Translations under genes and position numbers: made by a program
The notes under the pieces: generated by a model
What the model was told of the DNA's origin: nothing
What the model saw: only the letters and a program-made list of their open reading frames with translations
The model's database searches: none
DNA from: Pseudonocardia oceani
GTDB taxonomy: Bacteria; Actinomycetota; Actinomycetes; Mycobacteriales; Pseudonocardiaceae
Direction: 5' to 3'
Length of the DNA: 64,000 nucleotides
NCBI RefSeq assembly: GCF_019263585.2
Contig: NZ_JADQDF010000001.1
Coordinates: 2,170,001 to 2,234,000, forward strand
Shown: positions 17,903 to 28,129 of the stretch, one piece after another
Position numbering within the stretch: the stretch's first letter is position 1
Layout: every line of letters begins with the position of its first letter

Positions 17903-18124
17903 GTGGTGCACATGCTGTTTCTCATCGCGTTCGTCGGCGCGGCGATCATCGCTCTGGTGCTCTGGAAGGCGATGGGCACCGCGAACGGTGACGCGCTCCC
18001 CCAGGGCGAGCGTCCCGCTCCCGGCCCGGCCCGGCCGCGCGTGAGCGGCCCGGACGACGATCCCGACTTCCTGCGTCAACTCGACGAGCGCGTCAAGCGC
18101 CAGGACGAGCCGCCGGCCGGCTGA
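17903..18124 (+). CDS. Small single-pass membrane protein
   Basis: The 73-residue protein has one N-terminal transmembrane helix (LFLIAFVGAAIIALVLWKAM) followed by a cytosolic acidic tail ending DPDFLRQLDERVKRQDEPPAG. GGCGGAGG precedes the GTG start; the next in-frame GTG or ATG (17906, 17912) could equally be used. Related short proteins occur next to bldC and the ccs genes in other actinobacteria. No function is known. Confidence 0.7.
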   Translation: MVHMLFLIAFVGAAIIALVLWKAMGTANGDALPQGERPAPGPARPRVSGPDDDPDFLRQLDERVKRQDEPPAG

Positions 18125-18143
18125 CCGGCCCCGACGGGGATCC

Positions 18144-19685
18144 CTAGCCGCCGCTGTGGGCCGACGCGAAGGCGTCGGCCACGGCTGCGGCCAGCTCCAG
18201 CAGCGCCAGCCTGGTGGCCGGCTCCAGCCGGTCCAGATCGACCTCCGCCCCCTCCTGCAGGTGCGCGTCGAAGGGGATCCGCACGACCGCCCGGCAGCGG
18301 GCGGCGAAGTGCTCCGCCACCCGGTCCAGGTCGACGCCGCCCGACGAGCGGCTCACGTTGTTGACCACGGCCACCGCGTTGCGCACGAGGTCGCCGTGCC
18401 CGTGCGCGTCGAGCCAGTCCATCGTGGCCGACGCGCTGCGCGCCCCGTCGATCGAGCTCGACGACACGATGATCAGCTGGTCGGCCACGCCGAGCACGCC
18501 GTACATGGCCGAGTGCATGAGTCCGGTGCCGCAGTCGGTGAGCACGATGTTGTAGAAGTGCTCCAGCAGGTTGACCGTGCGCCGGTAGTCGTCCTCGCTG
18601 AACGCCTCCGACACCGCCGGGTCCTGCTCGCTGGCCAGCACCTCGAGCCGTGATGCGCCCTGCGAGGTGTAGGCCCGCACGTCGGTGTAGCGGCGGACGC
18701 GCTGGGCGTCGCGCAGCAGGTTGCGCACGGTGGCGCTGGTCTCCAGCGGGATCTTCTGGCTCAGCGTGCCGCGGTCGGGGTTGGCGTCGACGGCCACCAC
18801 CCGGTCGCCGCGCAGCGACGCGAACGTGGCGCCCAGCGTGGCCGTCATCGTGGTCTTGCCGACGCCGCCCTTGAGGCTGAGCACGCCGATCTTGTAGCAG
18901 CCCAGCAGCGGCTGGTTGATGCGCACGGTGAGCTCGCGGCGCCGCACGTCGGCCGGGCTCTCCCCCGGGTTGAGCAGGCGCCCGGACAGCACGTAGACCA
19001 GCCGGCGCCAGCCCGACTGCGGCGGTCGCTTGGTCGGGCGCAGCAGCCGCGCCGACGACAGGTCGGGCTGGCCGGGGTTGCGCGCCTGCTGCGCCTCCTG
19101 GGCGGCGACGGCTCCCGGGTCCGTCCAGCGCGGGGCCCCGCGGGGCGGCGTGCGCGGGCCGGGGTCGGCGGGCGCGGACCCGTTGCCCGACGGCGCGGGC
19201 GCAGGGGCGGACGGCACCGATCCGGACGGGCCGGTGCCGTACGGGGGGCGCGGCGGGCGCGGGGGCGACTGGCCCGCCGCGCGCTCCGGGGCGGCGTCAC
19301 GGGGGCGCGGGTCGGCCGGGCGCAGGTCGGGCACGTCGGGCGCGCGGCGCGGCGGGGCGTCGGTGGGGGCCGCCGGGGCGCGGTGCGCGGCGGCGCGGCC
19401 CCGCTCGGCCCACGCGTCGACGTCGTCGTGCCCGCTCAGCTCGTCGAGCCGGGGCGCGGCAGAAGGAGGCGCGGCGGGCCGCAGCGGCAGCGAGGAGTCA
19501 CCGGCGGGCACCTCCCCACCGGGCTCCGGTGCCGGCTCCTCCGCGGGATCCGGCTGCCGCACGGGCGCCACGTAGGGCCGGGTCTTGCGCGGGGTCGGGG
19601 CGGCGCCCCACTGCTCGCGGACATAGCGGCCCACCGAGCCGTCGGGGTAGTCCCCGTCGCCCTCGGAATCACGCTCCGTCATCAA
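18144..19685 (-). CDS. MinD/ParA-like ATPase with Pro-rich N-terminus (EspI/Rv0530-like)
   Basis: The 513-residue protein has about 220 disordered residues rich in Pro/Ala/Arg and then a MinD/SIMIBI ATPase. The deviant Walker A is SLKGGVGKTTMTATLG, followed by VVAVDANPDRG and the switch-type DCGTGLMHSAMYGVLG. The C-terminus lacks an amphipathic membrane helix like MinD's. Similar proteins accompany type VII secretion loci (EspI) or sit beside the cytochrome c genes in mycobacteria, as here. A role in positioning or regulating membrane machinery is likely but unproven. Its start is 117 bases from the ccsB stop on the same strand. Confidence 0.85.
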   Translation of the reverse strand: MMTERDSEGDGDYPDGSVGRYVREQWGAAPTPRKTRPYVAPVRQPDPAEEPAPEPGGEVPAGDSSLPLRPAAPPSAAPRLDELSGHDDVDAWAERGRAAAHRAPAAPTDAPPRRAPDVPDLRPADPRPRDAAPERAAGQSPPRPPRPPYGTGPSGSVPSAPAPAPSGNGSAPADPGPRTPPRGAPRWTDPGAVAAQEAQQARNPGQPDLSSARLLRPTKRPPQSGWRRLVYVLSGRLLNPGESPADVRRRELTVRINQPLLGCYKIGVLSLKGGVGKTTMTATLGATFASLRGDRVVAVDANPDRGTLSQKIPLETSATVRNLLRDAQRVRRYTDVRAYTSQGASRLEVLASEQDPAVSEAFSEDDYRRTVNLLEHFYNIVLTDCGTGLMHSAMYGVLGVADQLIIVSSSSIDGARSASATMDWLDAHGHGDLVRNAVAVVNNVSRSSGGVDLDRVAEHFAARCRAVVRIPFDAHLQEGAEVDLDRLEPATRLALLELAAAVADAFASAHSGG

Positions 19686-19802
19686 CGCTTCCCGTCGAAC
19701 CCGTCGTACCTACCGTTGGACCCTGTCACGGACGCCGACGGTAGTCGCGTCCTCGCCCGTGGTCGAGGCGCGTACGGGTGGCCCTCGCCTCGTACCGCCC
19801 GC

Positions 19803-20714
19803 TCAGCCCAGACCCGCGTAGGAGTGCAGGCCCGCGACCACCATGTTGATGAAGAACAGGTTGAACAGCACGGTCGCGAACCCGGCCACGTTGATCCAGG
19901 CCGCGCCGGCCGCGCGCCACCCGGCGGTGGCCCGGGCGTGCAGGTAGGCCGCGTAGACGACCCACGAGACGAACGCGACGGTCTCTTTGGGGTCCCAGCC
20001 CCAGAACCGGCCCCAGGCCGCCTCGGCCCAGATCGCGCCCGCGATGACCGCGAACGTGAACAGCGGGAAGGCGATGATCGTGGTGCGGTAGGCGAGCCGG
20101 TCGAGCACGTCCGAGGACGGCAGCCGCTCGGCCAGGCGCTCGGGCAGCCGGCCCGAGCCGCGCAGCAGGAACAGGATGCTCGCGACGCCCGGCACGAGCA
20201 GCAGCCCCGACGAGATGGTGATCGTCGTGACGTGGATGACCAGCCAGTAGGACTGCAGCGCGGGCACGACGGGCGCGGCCTGCGCGTAGAGCACGGTGCC
20301 CGCCAGGAACAGCAGGACGACGACGGGCAGCAGCACGAACGGCCCGACGGCGCGCGTCACGGGCGAGCGGCGCAGCATCACCAGCCAGCCGACGACCGCG
20401 GCGAGGCAGATCGCCGAGGTGAACTCGTACATGTTGCCCAGCGGCCAGCGCTCGGCCGCGACGCCGCGCGTGACGATCGAACCGAGGTGCAGCAGTGCGC
20501 CCAGCACCGTGAGCGAGACGGCCATGCGGGCGAAGCGCTCGCCGCGGGGGCGGGCCTCCTCGACCGGGCGCCCGTCGCCGTCCGGGCCGCCGGCGCCGAC
20601 CAGCGCGGGCTTCGCCGACCGGGCGGCCGCGAACTCGGCGGCGTGCAGCACCATCGCCAGCACGTACACGCCGACGGCGGCCATGAACAGTCGGTCGCTG
20701 TAGAGGGCGAGCAT
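19803..20714 (-). CDS. ccsB: Cytochrome c biogenesis protein CcsB/ResC (heme handling subunit)
   Basis: The 303-residue polytopic protein carries the tryptophan-rich WWD-type signature WGRFWGWDPKETVAF that binds heme on the outer face. It also has conserved histidines in MVLHAAEF, LLHLGS, WLVIHVTTI and MVVAGLHSYAGLG. With ResB it forms the system II synthase that exports heme and attaches it to cytochromes c. The ATG shares one base with the resB stop, showing translational coupling. Confidence 0.95.
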   Translation of the reverse strand: MLALYSDRLFMAAVGVYVLAMVLHAAEFAAARSAKPALVGAGGPDGDGRPVEEARPRGERFARMAVSLTVLGALLHLGSIVTRGVAAERWPLGNMYEFTSAICLAAVVGWLVMLRRSPVTRAVGPFVLLPVVVLLFLAGTVLYAQAAPVVPALQSYWLVIHVTTITISSGLLLVPGVASILFLLRGSGRLPERLAERLPSSDVLDRLAYRTTIIAFPLFTFAVIAGAIWAEAAWGRFWGWDPKETVAFVSWVVYAAYLHARATAGWRAAGAAWINVAGFATVLFNLFFINMVVAGLHSYAGLG

Positions 20715-22315
20715 CAGGCGTCCTTCTCCACTTCGGTTCGCAGCAGGTCCGCCCGAAGGCGGTCGAACTCCTCGCCGTACCCGGCGCGGTCGGTGCGGGC
20801 GAGCCCACCGAGCTCCACCACGGTACGACCGGGCGCCCCGGACGGGCTGAGCCTGGCCCAGAAGCGGCGGCGCCGCACCCCGAGCGAGGCCGCGAGGCCG
20901 ATCAGCATGGTGACGGCGAAGACCAGCACCCAGACCTGGCCCGGGTCGTGGCTGATCTGCAGGTTGACCCACTTGCGCACGCCGTCGAAGCGCACGGTCG
21001 TGCCGTCGTCGAGGGTGAGGCTCTGGCCGGGCACGAGGTTCTCGCGCGCCACGCGCACCAGCTCGCCCGACTCCACCTGGCCCTGGTCGACCTCGAAGAT
21101 CGACTGCCCGCGGCCGTCGTCGAGGCCGAGGTCGCCGCGCAGCACGTCGACCGCGACCTCCGGGTCGCGCAGGTCGGGGAACACCGACGTGACGACGTCC
21201 CCGCCCGACGTGGTGGGCGCGAGCAGCCCGGTGATCGCGAGCTGGCCGGTGCGCCGCTGCTCGTCGTCGGTGACTCCGGGCGGCTCGAACTTCGTGGCGC
21301 CCTCCGACAGCAGCGTGGCCTGGTCGACCGGGCGCCACTGGACGTCGCCGGTGCGGGAGTCCCCGTTGGGGAAGGTCACGGTGAAGACCGGCGCGTAGCC
21401 GTTGCCCAGCAGGTAGACGCGCGCGCCGTCGGTGCGCAACGGGTTGTTGACCGACAGCGGGAACGAGCGCCACGCGTCGGCGGAGCCGGAGGCGAGGTCG
21501 TCGCCGGTCTGGTAGCCCAGCGCGGCGTCGTAGCGGTCGGGCTGGCCGGTGGGCAGGTAGGAGGCGGTGAAGTCGTCGACGCGGATGCAGAACGGCGCGA
21601 GGTCGGTGCCGTCGACGAGCGTGCCGGCGCGGAACGAGTCGTAGCCCAGGATCCCGGTGTTGCAGAACTCGCCGCCGCCCGCGGGCACGATGACCTGGCC
21701 CTCGTAGCCGAACAGCTTGCCGGCCGCGAACCCGATCAGCAGCCCCACCAGCGACAGGTGGAACACCAGGTTGCCGACCTCGCGGGAGTAGCCCTTCTCG
21801 GCGGAGAAGGTGCGCCGCCCGTCCTCCTCGCGCTCGGCGACCCGCCAGCCGCGCAGCCCGGCGCGCACGCGGCCGGCCGCGGCGTCGAGGTCGGCGTCGA
21901 GCGCGCCCTCGCCGTGGTGGGGCAGGCGGGCGAGGTTGCGCGGGACGGCGACGGGCTTGGCGCGCAGCGCCGTGAGGTCGTCGACCGTGCGGGGCAGCAC
22001 GCAGCCGATCAGCGAGATCATCAGCAGCAGGTAGATCGCGGCGAACCACGGGGCGGCGAACACGTCGAACGCGGACACGCGGTCGAGCAGCGGGGCCAGC
22101 GTCGGGTGGTCGGCGAAGTACTGGTCGACCAGGCGCTGGTTGAGCGAGCGCTGGGGCAGCAGGGCGCCGGGCAGGGCGGCGAGCGCGAGCAGGAACAGCA
22201 GCACCAGCGCGGTGCGCATCGAGGTGAGCGCGCGCCAGCCGTTGCGCAGCACGAGCCAGCCCGGGGGCGGCGTGCGCGGCGGCGGGGTGGCGCGGACGGG
22301 CGCGTCGGTGACCAC
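20714..22315 (-). CDS. resB: Cytochrome c biogenesis protein ResB/Ccs1
   Basis: The 533-residue protein has three N-terminal transmembrane helices (TALVLLFLLALAALPGALLPQ, FAAIYLLLMISLIGCVLPR, LVFHLSLVGLLIGFAAGKLFGYEG), a large extracytoplasmic domain and a final helix (VWVLVFAVTMLIGLAASLGV). The family signature LPQRSLNQRLVDQYFADHP is clear. It works with CcsB to deliver heme to apocytochromes. It starts at GTG (VTDAPVRAT), one base after the end of the ccdA frame. Confidence 0.95.
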   Translation of the reverse strand: MVTDAPVRATPPPRTPPPGWLVLRNGWRALTSMRTALVLLFLLALAALPGALLPQRSLNQRLVDQYFADHPTLAPLLDRVSAFDVFAAPWFAAIYLLLMISLIGCVLPRTVDDLTALRAKPVAVPRNLARLPHHGEGALDADLDAAAGRVRAGLRGWRVAEREEDGRRTFSAEKGYSREVGNLVFHLSLVGLLIGFAAGKLFGYEGQVIVPAGGGEFCNTGILGYDSFRAGTLVDGTDLAPFCIRVDDFTASYLPTGQPDRYDAALGYQTGDDLASGSADAWRSFPLSVNNPLRTDGARVYLLGNGYAPVFTVTFPNGDSRTGDVQWRPVDQATLLSEGATKFEPPGVTDDEQRRTGQLAITGLLAPTTSGGDVVTSVFPDLRDPEVAVDVLRGDLGLDDGRGQSIFEVDQGQVESGELVRVARENLVPGQSLTLDDGTTVRFDGVRKWVNLQISHDPGQVWVLVFAVTMLIGLAASLGVRRRRFWARLSPSGAPGRTVVELGGLARTDRAGYGEEFDRLRADLLRTEVEKDA

Positions 22316-23092
22316 TCAGATCACCGGGGTGAAGCCGGCGACGGACACCTGGAGCTGCGCGAGCAGCCCGCCCCAGAGCCCGGACAGGAGCAGGAGGCCG
22401 ACGGCCACCATCAGCACGCCGCCCCCGATCTGGATGGAGCGGGTGTGGCGGCGCAGCCAGCCCAGCGCGGTGACGGCGCGCGAGGCCCCCAGCGCGATGA
22501 CGACGAACGGCAACCCGAGTCCGGCGCAGTAGGCGAGCGTGAGGACGACGCCGCGCAGCGAGCCGCCGCCGGTGCCCGCCGCGACCGCGACGACCCCGGC
22601 CAGCGTCGGGCCGATGCAGGGCACCCAGCCGAGACCGAACACCGCGCCCAGCAGCGGGGCGCCCCACAGCCCGGTGCGCGGCACCCAGTGCACCCGCCGC
22701 TCGTTCTGCAGCACCGGGATCAGCCCGACGAACGCCAGCCCCATCGCGATCATGACGACGCCGCCCGCGCGCTGCAGCAGCGCCTCGTTGGCGACGAGCG
22801 TGTCGGCGAGCCAGACGACGCCGGTGAGGATCGCGCCGAAGACCACGGTGAATCCGAGCACGAACAGCCCCGCCGCACCCGCGACGCGCCACTTCCCGCT
22901 GCGCCGCTGCCGCGCCTGCTCCGCCGTGGCGGGCGGGGCCTCGGCGCCGACCAGGCCGGCGAGGTAGGCGAGGTAGCCCGGGACCAGCGGCACGACGCAC
23001 GGCGACGCGAAGCTCACGGCGCCCGCCAGCACGGCCACGGCTGCCGCTACCAGCAGCGGGCCGGAGACCGCGAGGGTGGTCGAGGGATCCAT
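22316..23092 (-). CDS. ccdA: Thiol-disulfide transporter CcdA
   Basis: The 258-residue DsbD/CcdA membrane protein has six or more helices. The two redox cysteines sit in ASPCVVPLVPGYLAYLAG and GWVPCIGPTLAGV. CcdA passes electrons from cytosolic thioredoxin across the membrane to the TlpA-type thioredoxin that keeps the apocytochrome CxxCH motif reduced. It lies directly upstream of resB with no gap and 80 bases downstream of that thioredoxin gene. Confidence 0.96.
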   Translation of the reverse strand: MDPSTTLAVSGPLLVAAAVAVLAGAVSFASPCVVPLVPGYLAYLAGLVGAEAPPATAEQARQRRSGKWRVAGAAGLFVLGFTVVFGAILTGVVWLADTLVANEALLQRAGGVVMIAMGLAFVGLIPVLQNERRVHWVPRTGLWGAPLLGAVFGLGWVPCIGPTLAGVVAVAAGTGGGSLRGVVLTLAYCAGLGLPFVVIALGASRAVTALGWLRRHTRSIQIGGGVLMVAVGLLLLSGLWGGLLAQLQVSVAGFTPVI

Positions 23093-23172
23093 CGGGCACC
23101 AGGGTAGGCCGGTGCACCCCACCCCCGCGCGCCGGGTTCTACGTCGTGTAGTGGACCGCGTCGCAGGTGGGG

Positions 23173-23754
23173 TCAGGCGGCGGGCTCGGCCACGAGCCGC
23201 TCGACGACCGGGATCAGCTCCGGGATCCGGATCTGCGTCAGGTACACCGCCGCGACCCGGTGCTGCTTGTCGAGCACGAGCGTCGACGGCGTCGTGTTGC
23301 GCGGGTACCCCGACAGCTGCGCGAGCGTGCGCGCCGGGCTGTCGTAGATCGAGTCGAAGGTCAGGCCGCGGTCGCGGACGAAGTCGGCGGCGGCGTCGCG
23401 GGAGTCGCGGACGTCGAGCCCGAGCACCGACACACCCTCGACGGTGTCCTGCACGAACTGCAGGTCCGGCATCTCCTCGCGGCACGGCCCGCACCACGAT
23501 CCCCACACGTTGAGGACGACGACCTGGCCCGCGTAGTCGTCGAGCCCGATCGTCCGCCCCGGGTCGAGCAGGCTCTCGCCCTCGATGCCGCGGACGCTGC
23601 CGCGGTCGGCGGGCGGGTCGTAGAGGATCGTCGTCTGCCCGCCGGGGGCGACGAACGTGAACTCGCCGTCGTTCGCCACGGCGTCCCGGCTGGTGGAGCA
23701 GCCGCCCAGCGCCAGCCCCAGCACCGCGACGACGGCGAGCGCGAGCCTCCTCAT
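23173..23754 (-). CDS. TlpA/ResA-like thioredoxin lipoprotein
   Basis: The 193-residue protein has a lipoprotein signal peptide with the lipobox LGGC (Cys19) and a thioredoxin domain with WCGPC at residues 87-91. The later cis-proline region reads TTPSTLVLD. It should be anchored outside the membrane, where it reduces apocytochrome c cysteines with electrons from CcdA. Its ATG overlaps the stop of the upstream phosphatase by four bases (ATGA), so it is translated in the same operon. Confidence 0.94.
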   Translation of the reverse strand: MRRLALAVVAVLGLALGGCSTSRDAVANDGEFTFVAPGGQTTILYDPPADRGSVRGIEGESLLDPGRTIGLDDYAGQVVVLNVWGSWCGPCREEMPDLQFVQDTVEGVSVLGLDVRDSRDAAADFVRDRGLTFDSIYDSPARTLAQLSGYPRNTTPSTLVLDKQHRVAAVYLTQIRIPELIPVVERLVAEPAA

Positions 23755-24386
23755 GCGCCGGTCTTCCGCGGGTCGCTCGGGCCGGCGGGCTCGGAGTAGC
23801 GCAGCTGCGTCAGCTCGGCGCCGTCGAACACCAGCGTCGTGAGCGAGGCGAGCCCGCACTGGCGGCGGCGCGGGTCGTGCCACAGCCGCTGCCCGGTGAC
23901 GAACCGGCGCAGCGTCCAGATCGGCAGCTGGTGCGACACGCACAGCACCTCGCGGCCGGGCGCGAGCTCCCGCGCGCGGTGCACCGCGCCGAGCATCCGG
24001 TGCGCGATCTGCAGGTACGGCTCGCCCCACGACGGCGTGAACGGGTCGCGCAGCTTGGGCCAGTGCCGCGGCTCGCGCAGAGCGCCGTCGCCGACCGCGA
24101 CCTTGAGGCCCTCGAACTGGTTGCCCGCCTCGAGCAGCCCCTCGTCGGTGCCGATCTCCAGGCCGTGCGCGGCGGCGATCGGCGCGGCGGTCTCCTGCGC
24201 GCGCTGCAGCGGGGAGGCGACGACGGCGGCCAGGTCGGCCCCGGCGAGCGCCTCGGCCACGACCCGGGCCTGCCGGCGCCCGGTGTCCGAGAGCCGGAAG
24301 CCGGGGATGCGGCCGTAGAGGATGCCGTCGGGGTTGTGGACCTCGCCGTGGCGCAGGACGTGGACGACCGTGCGCGGAGGGGTCAC
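23751..24386 (-). CDS. Histidine phosphatase family protein
   Basis: The 211-residue phosphoglycerate-mutase-like phosphatase has the catalytic LRHGE motif near residue 12 and the second catalytic histidine in CVSHQLPI. Other motifs are LSDTGRRQA and [10 protein letters not shown]. It starts at GTG overlapping the hemL stop (GTGA) and overlaps the next gene in the same way. The same hemL-phosphatase-thioredoxin-ccdA order is known in mycobacteria. The substrate is unknown. Confidence 0.92.
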   Translation of the reverse strand: MTPPRTVVHVLRHGEVHNPDGILYGRIPGFRLSDTGRRQARVVAEALAGADLAAVVASPLQRAQETAAPIAAAHGLEIGTDEGLLEAGNQFEGLKVAVGDGALREPRHWPKLRDPFTPSWGEPYLQIAHRMLGAVHRARELAPGREVLCVSHQLPIWTLRRFVTGQRLWHDPRRRQCGLASLTTLVFDGAELTQLRYSEPAGPSDPRKTGA

Positions 24387-25717
24387 TGCGCGGCCTCGGC
24401 GGGCGAGGTCGCGGTGGAGGCGGCCTGCGCGGCGGCCGGCAGCGCGGCCTCGATCCTCTCCCAGCACTCGTCGTCGAGGGCGGCGGAGACGAACCAGGCC
24501 TCGAACGCGCTGGGCGGCGGGTACACCCCGGCGTCGAGCAGGGCGTGGAAGAAGGCGGGGAACCGCCAGGTCGCGGCGGCCTGTGCGCCGGCGTAGTCGT
24601 GCACCTCGTCCGCGGAGAAGAACACCGAGAGCATCGAGCCCGCGTACTGCACGCGGTGCGGCACGCTCGCGGCCGACAGGGCGTCGCCGAGCAGGGTGCC
24701 CAGGCGCTGCGCGTTGGCGTCCAGGGCGGCGTAGACGGCGGCGTCGGCGGTGCGCAGCGTGGCGAGCCCGGCGGCGACGGCGACGGGGTTCCCCGAGAGC
24801 GTGCCCGCCTGGTAGACCGGCCCGGCCGGGGCGAGGTGGGCCATGAGCTCGGCCGACCCGCCGAAGGCCGCGGCGGGCAGCCCGCCGGACATGACCTTGC
24901 CGAACGTGTAGAGGTCGCCCGCCACCCCGTCGAGGCCGTACCAGCCCGACGGCGAGACGCGGAAGCCCGTCATCACCTCGTCGACGACGAGCAGCGCGCC
25001 GTGCGCGTGGCAGACGTCGCGCAGGCCGGCGTTGAAGCCCTCGACCGGCGCGACCGCGCCCATGTTGCCCGCGGCCGCCTCGGTGATGACGCACGCGATC
25101 TCGTCGCCGCGCTCGGCGAACACCGCGCGCACGGCCTCGAGGTCGTTGTAGGGCAGGACGACGGTGTCGGCGGCCTGCGCACCGGTGACGCCCGGGCTCG
25201 TCGGCAGCCCCAGCGTCGCGACGCCCGAGCCGGCCTGGGCCAGCAGCGCGTCGACGTGGCCGTGGTAGCAGCCGGCGAACTTGACGATGACCTTGCGCCC
25301 GGTGATGCCGCGGGCCAGCCGGATGGCGCTCATCGTCGCCTCGGTGCCGGAGTTGACCAGCCGCACCTGCTCCACCGGCCCGACCCGGCCGATGATCGCC
25401 TCGGCGAGCTCGATCTCCGCGGGCGTCGGCGCGCCGAACGACAGGCCCTGGCCGGCGGCGCTGCGCACGGCGTCGACGACGGCGGGGTGCGCGTGCCCGA
25501 GGATCATCGGGCCCCACGAGCAGATGAGGTCGACGTAGCGGTTGTCGTCGGCGTCGGTGAGCCAGGGCCCCCGCGCCGACGTCATGAACCGCGGCGTGCC
25601 CCCGACCGAGGTGAACGCGCGGACCGGGGAGTTGACCCCGCCCGGGATCACGGTCGAGGCGCGGGCGAACAGGTCCTGGGACGACGTCGTGCGTGAGGCC
25701 ACGGCCGCCAGTCTCAC
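24383..25717 (-). CDS. hemL: Glutamate-1-semialdehyde 2,1-aminomutase
   Basis: The 444-residue PLP enzyme makes 5-aminolevulinate from the glutamate semialdehyde formed by HemA. Family motifs are [43 protein letters not shown], the aspartate region DEVMTGFR and the PLP lysine in [20 protein letters not shown] five codons downstream (25702) could also be the start. It heads the operon that continues into the cytochrome c genes, which links heme supply with heme use. Confidence 0.96.
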   Translation of the reverse strand: MRLAAVASRTTSSQDLFARASTVIPGGVNSPVRAFTSVGGTPRFMTSARGPWLTDADDNRYVDLICSWGPMILGHAHPAVVDAVRSAAGQGLSFGAPTPAEIELAEAIIGRVGPVEQVRLVNSGTEATMSAIRLARGITGRKVIVKFAGCYHGHVDALLAQAGSGVATLGLPTSPGVTGAQAADTVVLPYNDLEAVRAVFAERGDEIACVITEAAAGNMGAVAPVEGFNAGLRDVCHAHGALLVVDEVMTGFRVSPSGWYGLDGVAGDLYTFGKVMSGGLPAAAFGGSAELMAHLAPAGPVYQAGTLSGNPVAVAAGLATLRTADAAVYAALDANAQRLGTLLGDALSAASVPHRVQYAGSMLSVFFSADEVHDYAGAQAAATWRFPAFFHALLDAGVYPPPSAFEAWFVSAALDDECWERIEAALPAAAQAASTATSPAEAAQ

Positions 25718-25745
25718 ATCCGGCCGGCGGGGCCGCGCGAGGGCC

Positions 25746-26504
25746 TCAGCGGCGGGGCGCGGAGAACCAGGCGTTGGACGCGGGCAGGAAGAGGATCACG
25801 ACGCCGAGCACGGCGAGCAGCACCGGCAGCAGCAGGATCCCCGCGCCGGCCGGGTCGGCCGCGCCGCCGGTGAACGCCGCGAACAGCAGGAACAGGCTGA
25901 ACCCGACCGTCATGACGGTGACGAGGATGCGCGCCCAGTTGCGCCCGGTGAAGGCGACCACGGCGAACACGATGTAGATCAGCGACAGCCCGACGAAGAT
26001 GCCACCGAACACCCGCACGAACGAGAGCAGCGTCTCCACCGTCACACCGGCGGCGGCGAGGTCGGGGTTGTCGAGCACCTCGGGCGGGATCGTCGCGGAG
26101 TCGAGCGGGACCGCGAGCACGATGGCGCCGAAGACGAGGAACGGCAGCGCCGCGAGGATCTGCAGCACGAGGCCGAGCACGAGGATCCCCGGGCGGCGCG
26201 CGGGCGCCGAGCCCCGGTCGTCGAGCCCGGCCGGGTAGCCGCCGTAGGGCGACTGGCCGTACGGGGTCTGGCCGTAGGGGTTGTACGGGTAGCCCTGCTG
26301 CCCCTGCTGGCCCGGGTACGGCTGTCCCGGCTGCTGTCCCGGCTGGCCCTGCCCCGGGTAGGGCTGCCCGGCCGGGGCCTGGCCCTCGGGGTACGGGTAC
26401 TGCACGCCGCCGTAACCGGTGCCGTAGGCCTGCTGGCCCGGCTGCTGCCCGGCACCCGGGCCCTTGTCCAGGTTCGGCCGGTCGTCCGGTTCGGGGTAGC
26501 TCAC
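25746..26504 (-). CDS. Membrane protein with Gly/Gln/Pro/Tyr-rich N-terminus
   Basis: The 252-residue protein starts at GTG ([12 protein letters not shown]). Its first 100 residues are low-complexity repeats of PGQ, YPGQ and PYGQ, followed by four transmembrane helices (for example [24 protein letters not shown] and [29 protein letters not shown]). The layout of a disordered, Tyr-rich cytosolic arm plus four helices is common in actinobacterial envelope proteins of unknown role. It is 28 bases upstream of hemL, on the same strand. Confidence 0.8.
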   Translation of the reverse strand: MSYPEPDDRPNLDKGPGAGQQPGQQAYGTGYGGVQYPYPEGQAPAGQPYPGQGQPGQQPGQPYPGQQGQQGYPYNPYGQTPYGQSPYGGYPAGLDDRGSAPARRPGILVLGLVLQILAALPFLVFGAIVLAVPLDSATIPPEVLDNPDLAAAGVTVETLLSFVRVFGGIFVGLSLIYIVFAVVAFTGRNWARILVTVMTVGFSLFLLFAAFTGGAADPAGAGILLLPVLLAVLGVVILFLPASNAWFSAPRR

Positions 26505-26516
26505 GGCGCCACCGTA

Positions 26517-26561
26517 GATCCCGGCCCGGAGCGTGTCCACGGGGCCTGCCGGGCCGGGATC
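26517..26561. terminator. Inverted repeat between two membrane-protein genes
   Basis: Twelve-base arms at 26517-26528 and 26550-26561 pair perfectly around a 21-base loop. The hairpin lies just after the DUF4282 stop on the minus strand and before the next start, so it may terminate or attenuate the upstream transcript. Confidence 0.45.
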
Positions 26562-26569
26562 TCCGGTGG

Positions 26570-27007
26570 TCACCGACGGTTGTGGATGTCCTCCGACATG
26601 CGCACGACCGCGTAGTAGAACTCGAGCGACACGCGCAGGAGAGCGATCGTGAACAGCGCGAAGATGGCGCCGAAGATCAGGATGCCGATGCCGGCGGCGG
26701 CGCCGAGCGCACTGAAGCCGACCACCACGTACCCGAGCCAGCCGAGCACGATCAGCACGGTGCCGATGATGTAGAGGATCCGGATCAGGCCGGGCGTCGC
26801 GAAGCTGTCGAACGTGAAGTCGAACAGCGCCGAGAAGAAGCTCTTCTGCGCGGGCGAGCCGGACGGACCGCCGGGGCCGGGGGGCGGCCCCCATCCGGCG
26901 GGCGGTTGCTGGCCGTAGCCACCGCCGGGGGGCGGCGGGTAGGGGGGCTGTTGCCCGCCCTGCCACCCCTGGCCTCCGGGCTGACCGCCTGCGGGGTCGT
27001 AGCTCAT
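26570..27007 (-). CDS. DUF4282-type membrane protein
   Basis: The 145-residue protein has a Gly/Gln/Pro-rich N-terminal arm of about 55 residues and then two transmembrane helices (ILYIIGTVLIVLGWLGYVVVGFSAL and GIGILIFGAIFALFTIALLRVSLEFYYAVVRMSEDI). The helix pair and the conserved RVxLExxxVxxxxxE end match DUF4282. Its function is unknown. It resembles the next protein in architecture, so the two may act together. Confidence 0.82.
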   Translation of the reverse strand: MSYDPAGGQPGGQGWQGGQQPPYPPPPGGGYGQQPPAGWGPPPGPGGPSGSPAQKSFFSALFDFTFDSFATPGLIRILYIIGTVLIVLGWLGYVVVGFSALGAAAGIGILIFGAIFALFTIALLRVSLEFYYAVVRMSEDIHNRR

Positions 27008-27108
27008 CGTTCTCCTCGGTGCGCTGGCTCGGCGCTTCGCAAAGCCCCGGGTGATCACTGGCGGCGGCAGCCTACCCCGATGACCGCCGGTCAGGGCCCG
27101 ATCGACGC

Positions 27109-28089
27109 TCAGCCGCGACCGAGTCGCAACGCCACCTCGGTGGCCCAGTAGGTGAGGACGACGTCGGCACCCGCCCGGCGGATCGCGGTGAGCGTCTCGG
27201 TGATCGTGCGGTCGCGGTCGAGCCACCCGTTCGCGGCGGCCGCCTCCACCATCGCGTACTCCCCCGACACCTGGTACGCCGCGACCGGCACGTCGGCGAT
27301 CTCGGCCACCGCGCGCAGCACGTCGAGGTAGGACATCGCCGGCTTGACCATCACCATGTCCGCGCCCTCCTCGAGGTCGAGCGCGAGCTCGCGCAGCGCC
27401 TCGCGGACGTTGCCCGGGTCCTGCTGGTAGGTCTTGCGGTCGCCGCGCAGCTGCGAGTCGACGGCCTCGCGGAACGGGCCGTAGAACGCCGAGGCGTACT
27501 TGGCGGTGTAGGCGAGGATGCCGGTGTCGGCGTGCCCGGCCGCGTCGAGCGCGTCGCGCAGGACGCCGACCTGGCCGTCCATCATGCCGCTGGGGCCGAG
27601 CAGGTGGGCCCCGGCGTCGGCCTGCGCCACCGCCATCTGCGCGTAGACGGCGAGGGTGGCGTCGTTGTCGACCCCGCCGTCGGCGTCGAGGACGCCGCAG
27701 TGGCCATGGTCGGTGAACTCGTCGAGGCAGGTGTCGGCCATGAGCACCGATGCGTCCCCGATCTCGGCGCGGACGTCGCGCAGGGCCGCGTTGAGCACGC
27801 CGTCCGGGTCGACGCCCGCGGTGCCGGTGGCGTCGCGCACGGCGGGGACGCCGAACAGCATCAGCCCCCCGACGCCCGCCTCGACGGCCTCGACGCACGC
27901 CTTGCGCAGGGAGTCGCGGGTGTGCTGCACGACCCCGGGCATCGACGCGATCGGCACCGGCTCGCCGATCCCCTCCCGCACGAACAGCGGCAGGACCAGG
28001 TGCCGGGGCCGCAGGTCGGTCTCGGAGACGAGCCGCCGCAGGGCCGGGGTGGAGCGCAGGCGGCGGGGGCGGTGGGAGGGGAACGCCAT
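27109..28089 (-). CDS. hemB: Delta-aminolevulinic acid dehydratase (porphobilinogen synthase)
   Basis: The 326-residue enzyme joins two aminolevulinates to porphobilinogen. The two Schiff-base lysines lie in [14 protein letters not shown] and [12 protein letters not shown]. The metal-site stretch reads [14 protein letters not shown]: two cysteines remain and the middle one of the zinc triad is replaced by Asp, as in several actinobacterial enzymes. It is 108 bases upstream of, and apart from, the rex-hemACD operon because a hairpin repeat lies between. Confidence 0.97.
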   Translation of the reverse strand: MAFPSHRPRRLRSTPALRRLVSETDLRPRHLVLPLFVREGIGEPVPIASMPGVVQHTRDSLRKACVEAVEAGVGGLMLFGVPAVRDATGTAGVDPDGVLNAALRDVRAEIGDASVLMADTCLDEFTDHGHCGVLDADGGVDNDATLAVYAQMAVAQADAGAHLLGPSGMMDGQVGVLRDALDAAGHADTGILAYTAKYASAFYGPFREAVDSQLRGDRKTYQQDPGNVREALRELALDLEEGADMVMVKPAMSYLDVLRAVAEIADVPVAAYQVSGEYAMVEAAAANGWLDRDRTITETLTAIRRAGADVVLTYWATEVALRLGRG

Positions 28090-28129
28090 GGGGCCAGCCT
28101 ACGACCGGCCGCCGCACCCTTCCCGAACG